64,000 nucleotides of DNA. Origin: Nematostella vectensis. Lineage: Eukaryota > Cnidaria > Anthozoa > Actiniaria > Edwardsiidae. Numbering within the stretch: the stretch's first letter is position 1; the number at the start of each line of letters is the position of its first letter. The notes beneath the pieces were generated by a model that saw nothing but the letters and a program-made list of their open reading frames with translations, was not told the origin of the DNA and made no database searches. The stretch covers positions 17,770,471 to 17,834,470 of the forward strand of contig NC_064037.1 in assembly GCF_932526225.1 (NCBI RefSeq), written 5' to 3'. This document shows, piece after piece, positions 15,296 through 26,474 of the stretch. Both the position numbers and the translations under genes were made by a program.

Positions 15296-15315
15296 CTGAG
15301 AGGCTAGCCTCTCGA
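15296..15315. repeat. Palindromic repeat element, copy 6 (inverted orientation)
   Basis: GAGAGGCTAGCCTCTCGAGC-type sequence is the reverse complement of the family seen at 5884-9509, with both arms well kept. It lies between the TFIIB-like gene and the 79-residue gene. A shorter possible relative (CCCGAGCTCC) is at about 15,660. Confidence 0.65.
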
Positions 15316-15381
15316 GCTCCCTCTGGGTGGGGTCTAAAGTCTCCGCACCACATTTGTGGACTAGTATCTCACCCATCCTTT

Positions 15382-15621
15382 TTAGCCATACCGTGGCATG
15401 GAGATTAACATTGCTAGAACACCAAGGACAATTGTCGCCGCTCCGGCCACAAACCCAACGGGGTCGAAGCTTTTGTATTCTGAGTCTTCATAGTAATCAG
15501 CGTTACAACAGCAGTGTTCAGGCCCCGCATCCGCAGTGTCACTCACATTCACCTCCAGCACCGAACAACCGCCGGCTGTAGCCGCATCGTTTTTAATCTT
15601 CACCTCCGTCTTTAATGTCAT
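15382..15621 (-). CDS. Small single-pass membrane protein, 79 residues
   Basis: Function unknown. A polar N-terminal half with a CCC cluster (about residues 37-39) precedes one clear transmembrane helix (about 54-73, VGFVAGAATIVLGVLAMLI). There is no signal peptide, so it is probably inserted with its N terminus in the cytosol or virion exterior, which cannot be settled here. It is the outermost gene on the right side of the element, preceded by a promoter motif and then by the direct-repeat array. I accept it because its start has the same promoter arrangement as the other genes; without that it would be marginal. Confidence 0.55.
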   Translation of the reverse strand: MTLKTEVKIKNDAATAGGCSVLEVNVSDTADAGPEHCCCNADYYEDSEYKSFDPVGFVAGAATIVLGVLAMLISMPRYG

Positions 15622-15640
15622 TTTATCTAGGGCCCCACAC

Positions 15641-15649
15641 GTCTTTAGA
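15641..15649 (-). promoter_or_regulatory. Element promoter motif before the 79-residue gene
   Basis: TCTAAAGAC on the minus strand, with the ATG at 15621 19 bases on; the leader ends AGATAAA before the ATG. Confidence 0.5.
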
Positions 15650-15682
15650 CCAGAATAGCCCCCGAGCTCCCCCTAGGTGCGA

Positions 15683-15955
15683 CACGTGACAAAGTGATTG
15701 ACAGGTTTTTTACAAAGTGATTGACAGGTGGGCGTGGTCGTCACGTGACAAAGTGATTGACAGGTTTTTTACAAAGTGATTGACAGGTGGGCGTGGCTAT
15801 CACGTGACAAAGTGATTGACAGGTTTTTGACAAAGTGATTGACAGGTTTTTTACAAAGTGATTGACAGGTGGGCGTGGTCGTCACGTGACAAAGTGATTG
15901 ACGGGTGGGCGTGGTCGTCACGTGACAAAGTGATTGACGGGTGGGCTTGGTATTG
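15683..15955. repeat. Subterminal direct-repeat array (nine copies of ACAAAGTGATTGAC)
   Basis: The core ACAAAGTGATTGACAGGT recurs nine times, joined alternately by T-runs and by GGGCGTGGTCGTCACGTG-type linkers containing the palindrome CACGTG. It lies just beyond the element's outermost gene, the place for a terminal or subterminal repeat. The partner terminus is outside the window, so its place in an inverted terminal repeat cannot be checked. Confidence 0.85.
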
Positions 15956-16560
15956 CAAGAGATCTCTGGCAAACTCGCGCATGCGCAGGTCGCGAGGCTT
16001 GGCGGAGGTGCGCGGAGACTTTTGCGCCATTTTTGGAATGAAATTTGGGGAGATCAAAAAGTTGCGCCAGCTGCGCCAAAACCCTACTACTCATAGAAAT
16101 ACAAGTAGAACTTCTGACAAACCCACCGCACTCAAAAAGGTTCTTATTATAAAGGTCCTGGAGGGGGGGGGGGTGATCTTCCCATGTCGACCTGATAGAG
16201 ATGCTCGATGTATCTTTAGGAGTAAGAAATTAGGCTATACTATTAGAAATTATATTCTAGGAGTTCGCAAAAAGAGCCTTCTAAATTATTTAATACTTCC
16301 AATTCTTTAGAAGTTGTTCTTGGCAAAGTTAATTGTTTTAGACAATAATATTTTAGGGTGTGAGCTAGCTTTAAAGGAACTTTCGAATTTCGAGCGTCCA
16401 ACCCCCTCCCGGGAAAAATAAATAAGGCTCTTATGAATGAGGCTCTTATGAATAAGTTCTTTTTAATATAAATACGGTTGTTATAAATGTGGGTTGTTTT
16501 TTTATTAATAAGGTTTTCTTTTGAAATCGTCCGCCCATAGCTACTCGCCTGTATGTTTAT
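15956..16560. other. Probable right edge of the element and host junction
   Basis: No gene is recognised. A GC-rich stretch with GCGCATGCGC (about 15,977) and several TGCGCCA repeats runs to about 16,080, then the composition becomes AT-rich with a G-run near 16,163. The element probably ends here, but without the left terminus neither the inverted repeat nor the 6-bp target duplication expected of Polintons can be identified. Confidence 0.35.
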
Positions 16561-16567
16561 GCACATA

Positions 16568-16702
16568 GGCGTAGCAGGCATCCAATTATTGGGGGCACGA
16601 TACAGAAACATTAAAAAACAATGGGGGTCACAGCCACGCCCCTACTGGTCATTTCCCTATAATATTTGAACATATTGGTACCCCCACCCCCTGCTACGGC
16701 CC
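16568..16702. mobile_element. Short MITE-like element with GGCGTAGCAGG inverted ends
   Basis: GGCGTAGCAGG at the left and CCTGCTACGGCC at the right form short inverted ends around about 110 bases with no coding potential. Target duplication is not clear. Confidence 0.35.
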
Positions 16703-16711
16703 CGATGTATG

Positions 16712-16991
16712 AGTTTGGGTAAAGCCCGAAAGTCTGATTGGCCAAGAGTCAAACGATATATCTGAAATATCGTAAATATGATTTATGTATCGATATCCTG
16801 ATAAGAGTAGTAGGATATCGACATTTATGACAATGTGAATTCCCAAATTTGGGACAATTTGTCGCAAGACGATGAAATTTCCTGTAGTTTGTCTAGCAGG
16901 TGTGTCTAATACCAAAGGGTTGAAGTGCGCGCTAATGCGACCACCATTCACAGGTGTCTTCGTAAGCCAGCTTTTGGGCTTCACCCAGACT
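16712..16991. mobile_element. MITE-like element with about 20-bp inverted ends
   Basis: GAGTTTGGGTAAAGCCCGAA at the left and its near-complement near 16,970 (GGGCTTCACCCAGACT) form about 20-bp inverted ends of a roughly 280-bp non-coding element. One ambiguity is whether flanking bases are a target duplication. Confidence 0.5.
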
Positions 16992-17452
16992 CGCTTAATA
17001 TGATTACTATAATACCTCTCTGTACACTATATCTATACATAAAAGCAAAAAAAAATACGCTTTTTAGGAATGCCGTATGTACTAAAATGGTACTATGTAT
17101 GTTTAAGCAAGCATTTACATCATGCATTACTTAATATCGATAAAATCACTACATAACCAGTCCCGGGAAACTACCGTTAGTTTGGATGGATGTTCATTAA
17201 TTCCGAAACGTTTTTCTCATCTGACAGCATTGGACAGCATTACTAAGAATCTAAGTTAAGGAGTTACAGGATAGTAACGGAATGCTGAGAATTTTTTTAA
17301 ACGATTCGGTTGTAAGGCCATTCTAAGTCTTAAATACCATAATGCATTTCATACCCTCAACCCCTGTGTGAAATGGCACAGAAGACGATGAGTGGTCCCA
17401 CTGCACGTTTTTATTTATTCGAGCAGCTCCCTTCTGAGTTCGCAAAATACCA
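16992..17452. other. AT-rich non-coding stretch
   Basis: I see no gene, no clear repeat and no splice-like structure here. Confidence 0.4.
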
Positions 17453-19330
17453 TCAGAATGTTGCTTCGATGGGTCTCCCCAGACTTAAGCCCCATAATCC
17501 ATGATTGAGTGTGTCATTGTGTTGTAAAATATATTCCTGGCCACCTGGTTGACCGCTCAATGAGTGAGGGGCGCTACGGAGTGACGCGCAATGATAGCAG
17601 CTAGACGTGGTACGTTCTATTGCCTTGTCGATGTCTAGGGCGAATATGTGGCGGCGGGTGACCATCTTTAACTGGTGGGCGGACGGATGACTGAGTAGTA
17701 CATGCACGACGACCAAGCCGTCCTTGGCAGTGGTTACGGCATTTAGGTAGCGTTTTACGTCCTTGACATATGTTGTTTTCTTGGAGGGGCGTGTTCCCTG
17801 TCGCAAATGGGCGTGTGTTCTACGGAGGTCTGGGCAATTTGATTGGATGGACAGCCATGCTGCTTTGCTTGTGAAGGGGAGTCGGGCTGCTCCCGATACT
17901 ATGTTCGCTGCCTTACGTTACGGATAGCTATACAATAGCTATACCGAAACTTCGACCTCGCATGTTAGCCACGTGGATTAATGACTGTGTAGCTTAGCCC
18001 TAGTGAGGTCGGTTGTTGCGATATGCTTCCAATGACCAGTAAGGCGTAGGGTCGAGTTGACGTCTGGAATTAAAAATGGCTGGGGGCCTACTTCGCAGAA
18101 GGCTGTAACTAGTCGTGAGCCGCCATAAACTTTCGAACGAGGGATTTAAGTACTCGTCGGACACGCCGATATCTTCAGCTGTTCAGATCGTTTGAACACG
18201 CCTAGTTTTTCAAGTTCGTCGAAGTGCTGCTGAAGGTCTACGAGCCGAACTCGCGGATATTAGGGAAGACTGCCCTTGCGCTGTAGGGGCTCGACAGGCC
18301 CCATGTTAACCTTGGTTACGAAAGGACCTGAGGCGCCATTGAAGCCCTTGATCTTGGGCTTAAAGACCTCGTTGAACTTATTAAGAGTGTCTCGGAAGCT
18401 TGCGGTAAGCTCTTCAGACAGGAGGTGGTCTGGGTCGCGGCGAACGGCACTAGAGTGGTTGGTCGGTGTTACGGTAGGGTGCGAGGAACGGCACTAGAGT
18501 GGTTGGTCGGTGTTACGGTAGGGTGCGAGGAACGGCGCTAGAGTGGTTGGTCGGTGTTACGGTAGGGTGCGAGGAACGGCACTAGAGTGGTTGGTCGGTG
18601 TTACGGTAGGGTGCGAGGAACGGCACTAGAGTGGTTGGTCGGTGTTACGGTAGGGTGCGAGGAACGGCACTAGAGTGGTTGGTCGGTGTTACGGTAGGGT
18701 GCGAGGAACGGCGCTAGAGTGGTTGGTCGGTGTTACGGTAGGGTGCGAGGAACGGCACTAGAGTGGTTGGTCGGTGTTACGGTAGGGTGCGAGGAACGGC
18801 ACTAGAGTGGTTGGTCGGTGTTACGGTAGGGTGCGAGGAACGGCACTAGAGTGGTTGGTCGGTGTTACGGTAGGGTGCGAGGAACGGCACTAGAGTGGTT
18901 GGTCGGTGTTACGGTAGGGTGCGAGGAACGGCACTAGAGTGGTTGGTCGGTGTTACGGTAGGTTGCGAGGAACGGCGCGTGGATGGAGTGAGTGTCAGTA
19001 ACTGCTCCATTAATCCGTATGGACAAAAGATGGTTGTGACCTGGCAGAAATGTTCGTTTTCTTTTAGCACTTTAGGGTGGGCTGTTGGGAATGCAGACGT
19101 TCCAATCGACCCTGGTAACTACGGAAGAGGGGAGCCAAAGGTGGGTGGCTTTTATCATGCATGGCTCAGGGGCGTACTTGTTGTCGGCGGGGCTGTCGTG
19201 CGGTAGGGACACCTCTAGGAAATCGCCTGGCCAGATTGTGCTAGAAGTCGCAGGGGCGCGAATCAACATGGCACGGTGTTTTAAACATTTCTGCATTTTC
19301 CAAATGCCTTCTAAAGCTGCACATATTCCA
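17453..19330 (-). pseudogene. Decayed retroelement pol (protease-region, reverse transcriptase start and integrase zinc-domain remnants)
   Basis: Read on the minus strand, three pieces follow the order of a retroelement polyprotein. At about 19,250-19,090 is a PGDFLEVSLPHDSP stretch followed by NVCIPN, like the region before reverse transcriptase in some cnidarian retroelements. At about 18,430-18,180 is FNEVFKPKIKGFNGASGPF, then VNMGPVEPLQRKG and, after an in-frame stop and a frameshift, LQQHFDELEKLGVF, typical of the start of reverse transcriptase. At 17,750-17,560 is a HHCC-type integrase zinc domain (HPSAHQL ... SSCYHC). The catalytic reverse transcriptase core is missing or unrecognisable. 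The 44-bp array at 18,430-18,980 separates the first two pieces. The family (gypsy, BEL or other) is not settled. Confidence 0.65.
18433..18980. repeat. 44-bp minisatellite, about 12 copies, inside the retroelement remnant
   Basis: The unit begins GGAACGGCACTAGAGTGGTT and repeats with a 44-bp period and very few changes (mainly GGCAC/GGCGC). The near-identity implies recent expansion or homogenisation. There are no unique spacers, so it is not CRISPR-like. Confidence 0.9.
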
Positions 19331-19781
19331 TTTCCCCCTTCCCCCGTTTCATCAGTCAAAAAAGCCCACTTTTCGGGTTTCGCACCCCCCTCCACCCCGC
19401 CCCGCCTCTCCCATGAAAAAATTATGGGCACGGTCCTGTACACCGAACGATAACAATCGCTATAACAATAACAATCGATGCTGATCACAACATATAAGCC
19501 CATGATGTATTTAACTTAACTATTTAATGCACCAAAAAAGTATGAAAGTATGAGGTAGTATATTTTTCTCTTGATATCATCTGCAAATCAGAATTTTGAC
19601 AAAACATTTGAGTTATCTTCCAAATAAGAACCTATTCTAACCCACCAGGCTAATTAGGTTCTCAAAATGCCAAATCTGAGCCTATAAATTCTTAATCGAA
19701 TATTCGTAGTTGGTTGTTGCTTTTTTCGGGAAGGGGGATGTAGACAGGCTGTTTTGCCACGACGGTTGAAATATCCATCCC

Positions 19782-20102
19782 ATGGGTTCGCGTCAAGCAT
19801 CAAGTGAAAGTCGTAAAAAAAACTCTTCGTATCTATGCAAGATTTGCTTTCGTAATCTGAAGAAAAGGGAAGGGATGAATAAATGCCTTGAATGCACAGG
19901 AGATCAACTTGGCTTGCCTTGTAAGTCTTCGGGGAAAACCTGTGGCCTTTCATCTCAAAATATATCTTATGGCTCGTGCGTTTTATGTTTCTTCGTCAAG
20001 ACGCAAAATAGGGAACTGCTCGCCTACGGCTCTAGAATGCCTACGTCTAAAATCGAAAGTGCGTTGAGCTGTAAATCATATCGTATAAATCATCCACTTT
20101 AA
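19782..20102 (+). CDS. Uncertain Cys-rich open frame, 106 residues
   Basis: An isolated frame starting at an ATG (about 19,782) has spaced cysteine pairs (CKIC, CLEC, CVLC) and many lysines and serines. It might be a zinc-binding fragment of a transposon, but I recognise no family and see no promoter or splice support. It may equally be chance. Confidence 0.2.
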   Translation: MGSRQASSESRKKNSSYLCKICFRNLKKREGMNKCLECTGDQLGLPCKSSGKTCGLSSQNISYGSCVLCFFVKTQNRELLAYGSRMPTSKIESALSCKSYRINHPL

Positions 20103-23100
20103 ACTGCTTACAATAAGTCTAAACTAATCTTTTACCGATCTCACACTCGACGACCATCTAGAAAACTAAAGGATAAACAACCACGCGACACAGCCAAAAC
20201 GCGTCGACCAATCAGAATCACTACCCGGATCTGGGCAGTGCACGCCATCCAGTTACATTGTTACGTTACATTCCAGTTCGTTGCTCAGACTCTCGCTCAA
20301 GTTTCGTTTTAATTTTGAGCGGAGGTCTGTTAACTCAGGCTATACATAAGCGCCCCCTCCTCACCCCCAAGACCCGAAAAATTAAATAAGCGCCCAGGGC
20401 GCTTATTCAAATCATTACAATAAGATATCTTATGCTCCCTTGACAGTATTTATTACGGCATTTATGAACTTTCCCTTTTACACTATCAACATATTCTAAT
20501 TCTTAAAAAAAAAAAATTAGCCTGAAATTACTCCGATTTTAAATAGGAAGGAGATCAGTTTCCCCTGCTAGCAGGGAAAGATCATTTCTCTGTATTTTGC
20601 TGGGCTAGTCCTCTGCTAGCAGGGAAAGATCATTTTCAAAACGATTGGAATTAAAAAAAAAAATGATCTCTTGCAATTACTTCGATAGAAGTCCTTTTTA
20701 GCACCAAGTCAGTAGTAGTCGCCGTGACAGCAATAACCCTTAACATACGGTTAACCAAATAAAATAATCTCAAATTTGCTTATCACTCGGTTATTTCTAG
20801 TTTATGAATACTTTGTTATTATTTTTATAGCATTGGGTGTTTTTTTTTTGGTTCTCAGACATTACTAATAAAATCCCCCACTTTTTCCCGCTATCCTTTT
20901 TCTCTAATTTAATATATAACTCTCACTTCCCTTCTCCTAGATACCTTCTTTGACATCATTCATCCCCTACCCTTTCTCTACATGCTTAAAGATACTATCA
21001 AATGGATTTCGCAGTTTTACGCCCTTCCATGTGAGAGTTTGTGAGAGTTCTTACGGAACCGGGAAATACTTCGGAGCTCATCCGGCCTTCCCTCGGTTAA
21101 TAATCAGCGTTGAAGAACTGTGACGAGGCGTTGAGTCATCCAAAAGCACATGTGCAACCGGCACGATATTAATTCATCTAAGATTCAAATTGTCTTGCGT
21201 AAGTTATACGTGTCGATTTTAGCGTGCCTCGTAGGCGGTGGATAGTGTTCAAGAGAAGGTTGAATTCATTTGCAACCCAAACATTAATGTTGCGTGGTTT
21301 TCGCGTGGGACGACAGCACGGTGCGCAAAGCAGCATGGGAATCTTTCCGAACAACCAATACAGTAGCACGTGGGATGTTCGCTAACACCGAAAAACTTCC
21401 CGAAAAGCTTACCGATCGCAGTTTTAAACATATAGCTATGAGTCTAAAGCCTTTAGGTTGATGTGTGAGAGGGAAGTGACAGAGTCACCGCTATATTGGT
21501 GGGGTTTTTTGTCGTGTAATGGAGGTACGGATATTACGGCACGCCACAAGGAGCGCAACCGGCAAATTCAAATTTTGTTGTTGGTGATTTAATGTCACTT
21601 GTTGTTGGCGATTTGGAATCAAGCGTTTAAAGAGGTAAGAAAATCGAACACTAGAGAAACTTTTTGGATTGTTTTTAGCTTAGCGAAAGTTTAAAACGTG
21701 TTGCGTCGAGTTATCATGTATTTTCTTCATGGTTTTCAAAAAGTTGGGTTTTTTCCTTCACCGGATGTAACAAAATCTTCCTTGTGTAGGCTGTTGTAAT
21801 CCCTCTATTTTTACTCTACTTGCATCCATTTAAATCACTCTACAGTGACAATTCAAGATTTGCAATAGAGTGGCTGCTCTAAGTATTTTTATGAAAGCTG
21901 AAGATGCCGCACTAAATGTTAAAGCTATCGAATCTTTGAAGAAATAAAATTCGTTAAAATACTACTATAAACATAAGCTGATACTTATAATGTGCATTTG
22001 TATTTTATTGTCGAATATAAAAATTCCCTTTAAAGTTTTTACTACGGTAGTAAAGTACGACTTAACTCGTGTAGATTTTTGGCAGTTTTACTTTAGACCT
22101 AGTAGCTATTCTTTAAATTATCACACCCACAATTTATGAATTAAAAACTGCTTTGTTTGCTATTTGAGGTCGATGAATGACTGTGTAATTTTAAACCTAT
22201 ACAATAGTAAGTATGGCGAATTAAAATGCTGCAAATATCCATTTTTTTAGCAGTAATTGTCAGCATGTATGTTAAGCTGCAAAGGCTGGAAGAAAAAATG
22301 TACTTTGTTTACAAAATGATAAAAGGAAATAAGAGTTTTTCAAATTGTGACTACTGTACAATAAATATTTTCTCTATGGTCCTTGAAGTATTACATATTC
22401 TTGTTTATTTTATTAACCTTTTCTGATCCTTAAGGTCCTTGGTTCTTTAAAGAACTTTAAAAAAATTACGAATTGTACATTTAAGCTGTGTAAGCATCTA
22501 CAGTGCTGATGTCTACTCGTGTGATTGATAACTTTAAAATATGCACTAATAATTTCTGATACAAACTATTTAAACGCAAAAATGAGAAGAAAAATGTCAG
22601 GGCAAGAAACAGACTAGGTGCAAAGATTCTTTTTCAATATTGGTAAGTTTTTGTTTTTGTTTGTGAAAAATGTAAAAGCCTAAATGAAGGCTAATGTAAT
22701 TAACTAAGTAGGAACTCCATTTTGGGTGAAATTACAGTAAAAATTGATTATTTAGGCCTGAGACAAGTTGAAATTAAGTAACTAAAATGCAGTAGCCTTA
22801 TGAAGGTGTATTGTTTTGCCCTGAACAACAATTGGATGCATGCAGTAACAATATGTTTTATAGCGAGACCAGTGAAAGGGTCTTTAATATCCCTGGAGGA
22901 GTTAAATGGACCATGTCTTAATTAATGTTGCATGAGACACACCAGATCTTCATCGCCCTCCACCCATCCTACTTAAGTGTGAAAGCAACATGATGGCAGT
23001 TGAATCAAGTGTTTATTTTAAGAATTTGGCTTTCTTTTTAAGTTTTGCTTGTTTCACATACTGTTATTCAATTAAGGGTTGGGTTGATGTCCCAGGGGAG

Positions 23101-24440
23101 GTGCTTAGTTTAACACCGTGCAAGAAGTATAACTGCTCCCAGAACCATAACACAACAAGTTTCCAATGACAAAATTTTGTGGTGGTTAGTGGGAAGGTGC
23201 TTATTTGAGCATTTGGAGCTTCCCCTTTTACTCAAAAGCTTTATAAACAGCCTTTTCTCTAAATAGATTTTACAATTTTGCATTGTACCATCTTGCCTCT
23301 TTACTTAAGAAGACAATTTTCAAAGTTCAAAGGATTTGGAAAACCATGACCAATCAGACATGGGTCTAGCTTTTTGCTCACAGGATTTTTTGGTTCCCAC
23401 ATACTAAATGGCAGTTTTTTTTTTATAAAAGCAAACCAATTATTAAGTGTTTTGGGGCATGCCCTCAAACCCCCGCTTGGGCTGCGTAACGAGGATGTTT
23501 ATGTACCAAAAATTCCACACAGAATTTTCATTTTTCTAATGTCTCCAGAGGTGCTCAGAAAATTAAAGATTTGGAGTTCCTGACAAGGCATAGGATAATA
23601 CAAGGTTTTCCAATCTGGGAAATATGCCCCAAAACGTTTTAATTTGTGTGGAATTTATTGGACAGTTAAATAATAGCTCAGGTTTTTAAGACAAAATGGT
23701 ATCAAACAAATTTAAGTAGCACAAAATAGTTTAAAAAACAAGCATTGAAAATAACTATTGGACATCATTGTTAAGGAATTGGAGAAGTTTATGAAATAAG
23801 CTATTTTTTGTGAAGTCATTGCAAAAAAAACCTATAATTCTACCTCTGCTTGAAAACATCTGTGAGCGCAGCATTCACTAAGACCTAATATACTGCATGG
23901 TGTCCTAGGGCACTTGTCGACTAAGTACTATACACCTATATGAGCTGTATAGAACTAGAAATAAGTAGGAAGTTATCTGGTTTGTTAATACTGCTGGACA
24001 GGTAATATTTTTTTTTGGTATTTTAGCAGAATGTTTATGTTTGTAGTAATTTTTCAGGCCTTTCTTGGTGACAACTGCGGTTTTCATCTATAAACTCTGA
24101 TCAAAAATCCCCAACTGACAAACTGCTTTCTGGTTTCCATCATTCAGACTCACAGAAATACACTCGGTACCTTTTGCTATTCAGCACTATCCTGTTGGTT
24201 TGTGTAATACCTTTTATTTGAGTAACTTTGTAATAAGCATGCAAAAACTCTAATCCTGGTCTGTGTTGAAAATAATAATGGCAACCTTTTCAACCTTGGT
24301 GTCGAAACCCTAGAAGAGGGTGATTGGTGAATGGCGTGATTGTAAACCATTCCAGTGCTGGCCAATAAAGGCTTCAAGAATGATGGAAGGCAGAAGGCCA
24401 TTTAGTTGTTGGAAATCCGTGAAAAGCGTTAGCAGAATAT
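20103..24440. other. Long AT-rich non-coding region
   Basis: No gene or exon is recognised. There are A/T runs, a short direct repeat of CTGCTAGCAGGGAAAGATCA (about 20,566 and 20,611) and nothing with splice sites around conserved protein. Confidence 0.4.
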
Positions 24441-24446
24441 TGACAA

Positions 24447-24640
24447 CTGCTGTCCTGATAACTGCTTGGTTGGGGTGGGGTGGGGTGGGATAAGCTGTCC
24501 TGATAACTGCTTGGGTGGGGTGGGGTGAGATAAGCTGTCCTGATAACTGCTTGGGTGGGGTGGGGTGGGGTGAGATAAGCTGTCCTGATAACTGCTTGGG
24601 TGGGGTGGGGTGGGGTGGGGTGAAGCTGTCCTGATAACCT
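24447..24640. repeat. G-rich minisatellite, four copies of about 45 bp
   Basis: TGTCCTGATAACTGCTTGG followed by (GGGGT)n and AGATAAGC repeats four times, the GGGGT run lengthening toward the right. The G-runs could form quadruplexes. Confidence 0.8.
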
Positions 24641-26030
24641 ATGGGACTAAAGCAACTTTTAAACAGACCATTCCTAATATTTTACAAGAATTTCAGTCAG
24701 CATTTGGACTTATATAATAGCTATTTTAATGCATTGCGTGATTCCTAAAAGATCCACACCACAAGCTTGCAATCCCCAATATGTATAGCCCTCGTAAATG
24801 TGAAGTGCAGCTACCACCAAGAATTAATTACAAATTTGTCTACTTTCTTTACCAAACTACAGATTTTTTTCACTTGCCCATTTTCTGAGAATGAGTTCAT
24901 TGTGTCTACGTTCTTGTTTAGCTTTCTTCTTTGATGGAAATCATCTTTGTATTAGCTATGATTTCCATAATGCCTTGATTTTTACATAACGTTGCCGACA
25001 AAAATATGCTAATAGCTGTGCCATATCAGCTTGCGGTCGGTGCCTCCCTAGAAATCAAGGCTTATAAACCTATTTCAAGGATGTTCTAGGAATGCTCAAC
25101 GAAGCATATTTTTTATACAAGTTTGCGACAGGTGTTAGCTTGTAATGTTTGAATGTGAACAGGGTTTACATGAAAAACATACATTTCACTGCGGTAATTT
25201 GAAGGTTAAGTGAAAGTTCATCTGAATTTTACAGTATATACTTTGTTAAGCGCGTGACCACTTTCGTTTGTGGTACAGCTGTTGTTTCAGCTTTTTAAAT
25301 TTTTACTAAAGGTTTGAAAGGATCTGAAGTTGTTTTGTTTTATTGCTAGTATGTTTTGAATACTTTTAGCAAGGGGCATTTAGTGCTAGTAACTCATAGC
25401 ATTTCAATTAACATTGCCCCGTAAAACCACGAAGACGCCATTTCTCGTATTTTCCTTGAACATCACAAACCATAATAAACTAAAAGCACCTAATGGCCCT
25501 TTGTTTCGTCAACGAAACCTTCTATTTTTTCGCCCTTTATTTGCAAGTGTAACAGGTACTTTTTGGGTTAGACCGACTATGGCCACTCTAACTCACTTGG
25601 CTGGGTGTGTCGGTTTCTTACCCTCGGGCTACAGTGGCTTAAGTTCTTGGTTGTCCTGTTAAATTCCGACAAGTTGGCAGCTAATTTGGATATAATTTCT
25701 ATATGCTAATATGTCTTCACTACACGTGTGACTTATTCCTGCGTGACATAAGTATTCATATATCTAAATCTTTAATTTTGTTAAATAATCGCCTGAATTA
25801 GACTGCGAATATGGATTTTTGTCAGAGGGTTTATCGTTTTTCTGTTATTGTTTTGGTCGATGTTTTGGGATATTTCTCTACCACATTGCTTCATTGGGCT
25901 CAATGGCCAAGGAGAAAATTGTACAGTGGTTTAGATTGTTTGATTGTTGAGTTCAGTATCTCAATCCATTTGATATTTCAACAGTATTCCGCCCAAAGAC
26001 ATCAAAAACCCTCTTGACCCTGAATAGATC
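24641..26030. other. Non-coding region
   Basis: No gene, RNA or organised repeat recognised. Confidence 0.4.
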
Positions 26031-26032
26031 TG

Positions 26033-26474
26033 TTCAGTTTGTATTTGATTAAACATTGTGTGATTTGGCTCGGTCGACTTTTGAGTGCAATGACTCGTTT
26101 CATTTGTATTGTATACATCCTCTCAGTGTTTGTTGGTGTTGTGCAGTTTTTGTCTTATACACATTGTAGCCCCGAATGTTCAGTTTGTATTTGATTAAAC
26201 ATTGTGTGATTTGGCTCGGTCGACTTTTGAGTGCAATGACTCGTTTCATTCGTATTGTATACATCCTCTCAGTGTTTGTTGGTGTTGTGCAGTTTTTGTC
26301 TTATACACATGGTAGCCCCGAATGTTCAGTTTGTATTTGATTAAACATTGTGTGATTTGGCTCGGTCGACTTTTGAGTGCAATGACTCGTTTCATTTGTA
26401 TTGTATACATCCTCTCAGTGTTTGTTGGTGTTGTGCAGTTTTTGTCTTATACACATGATAGCCCCGAATGTTCA
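26033..26474. repeat. Three tandem copies of a 145-bp unit
   Basis: The unit starts TTCAGTTTGTATTTGATTAA and ends AGCCCCGAATG. The three copies start near 26,033, 26,178 and 26,324 and differ at only a few positions, so the triplication is recent. Confidence 0.9.

Noticed and set aside
18276-19206. Open frames across the 44-bp array
   Set aside because: They arise because 44 bp repeats give near-periodic frames; the real coding trace is on the minus strand and broken.
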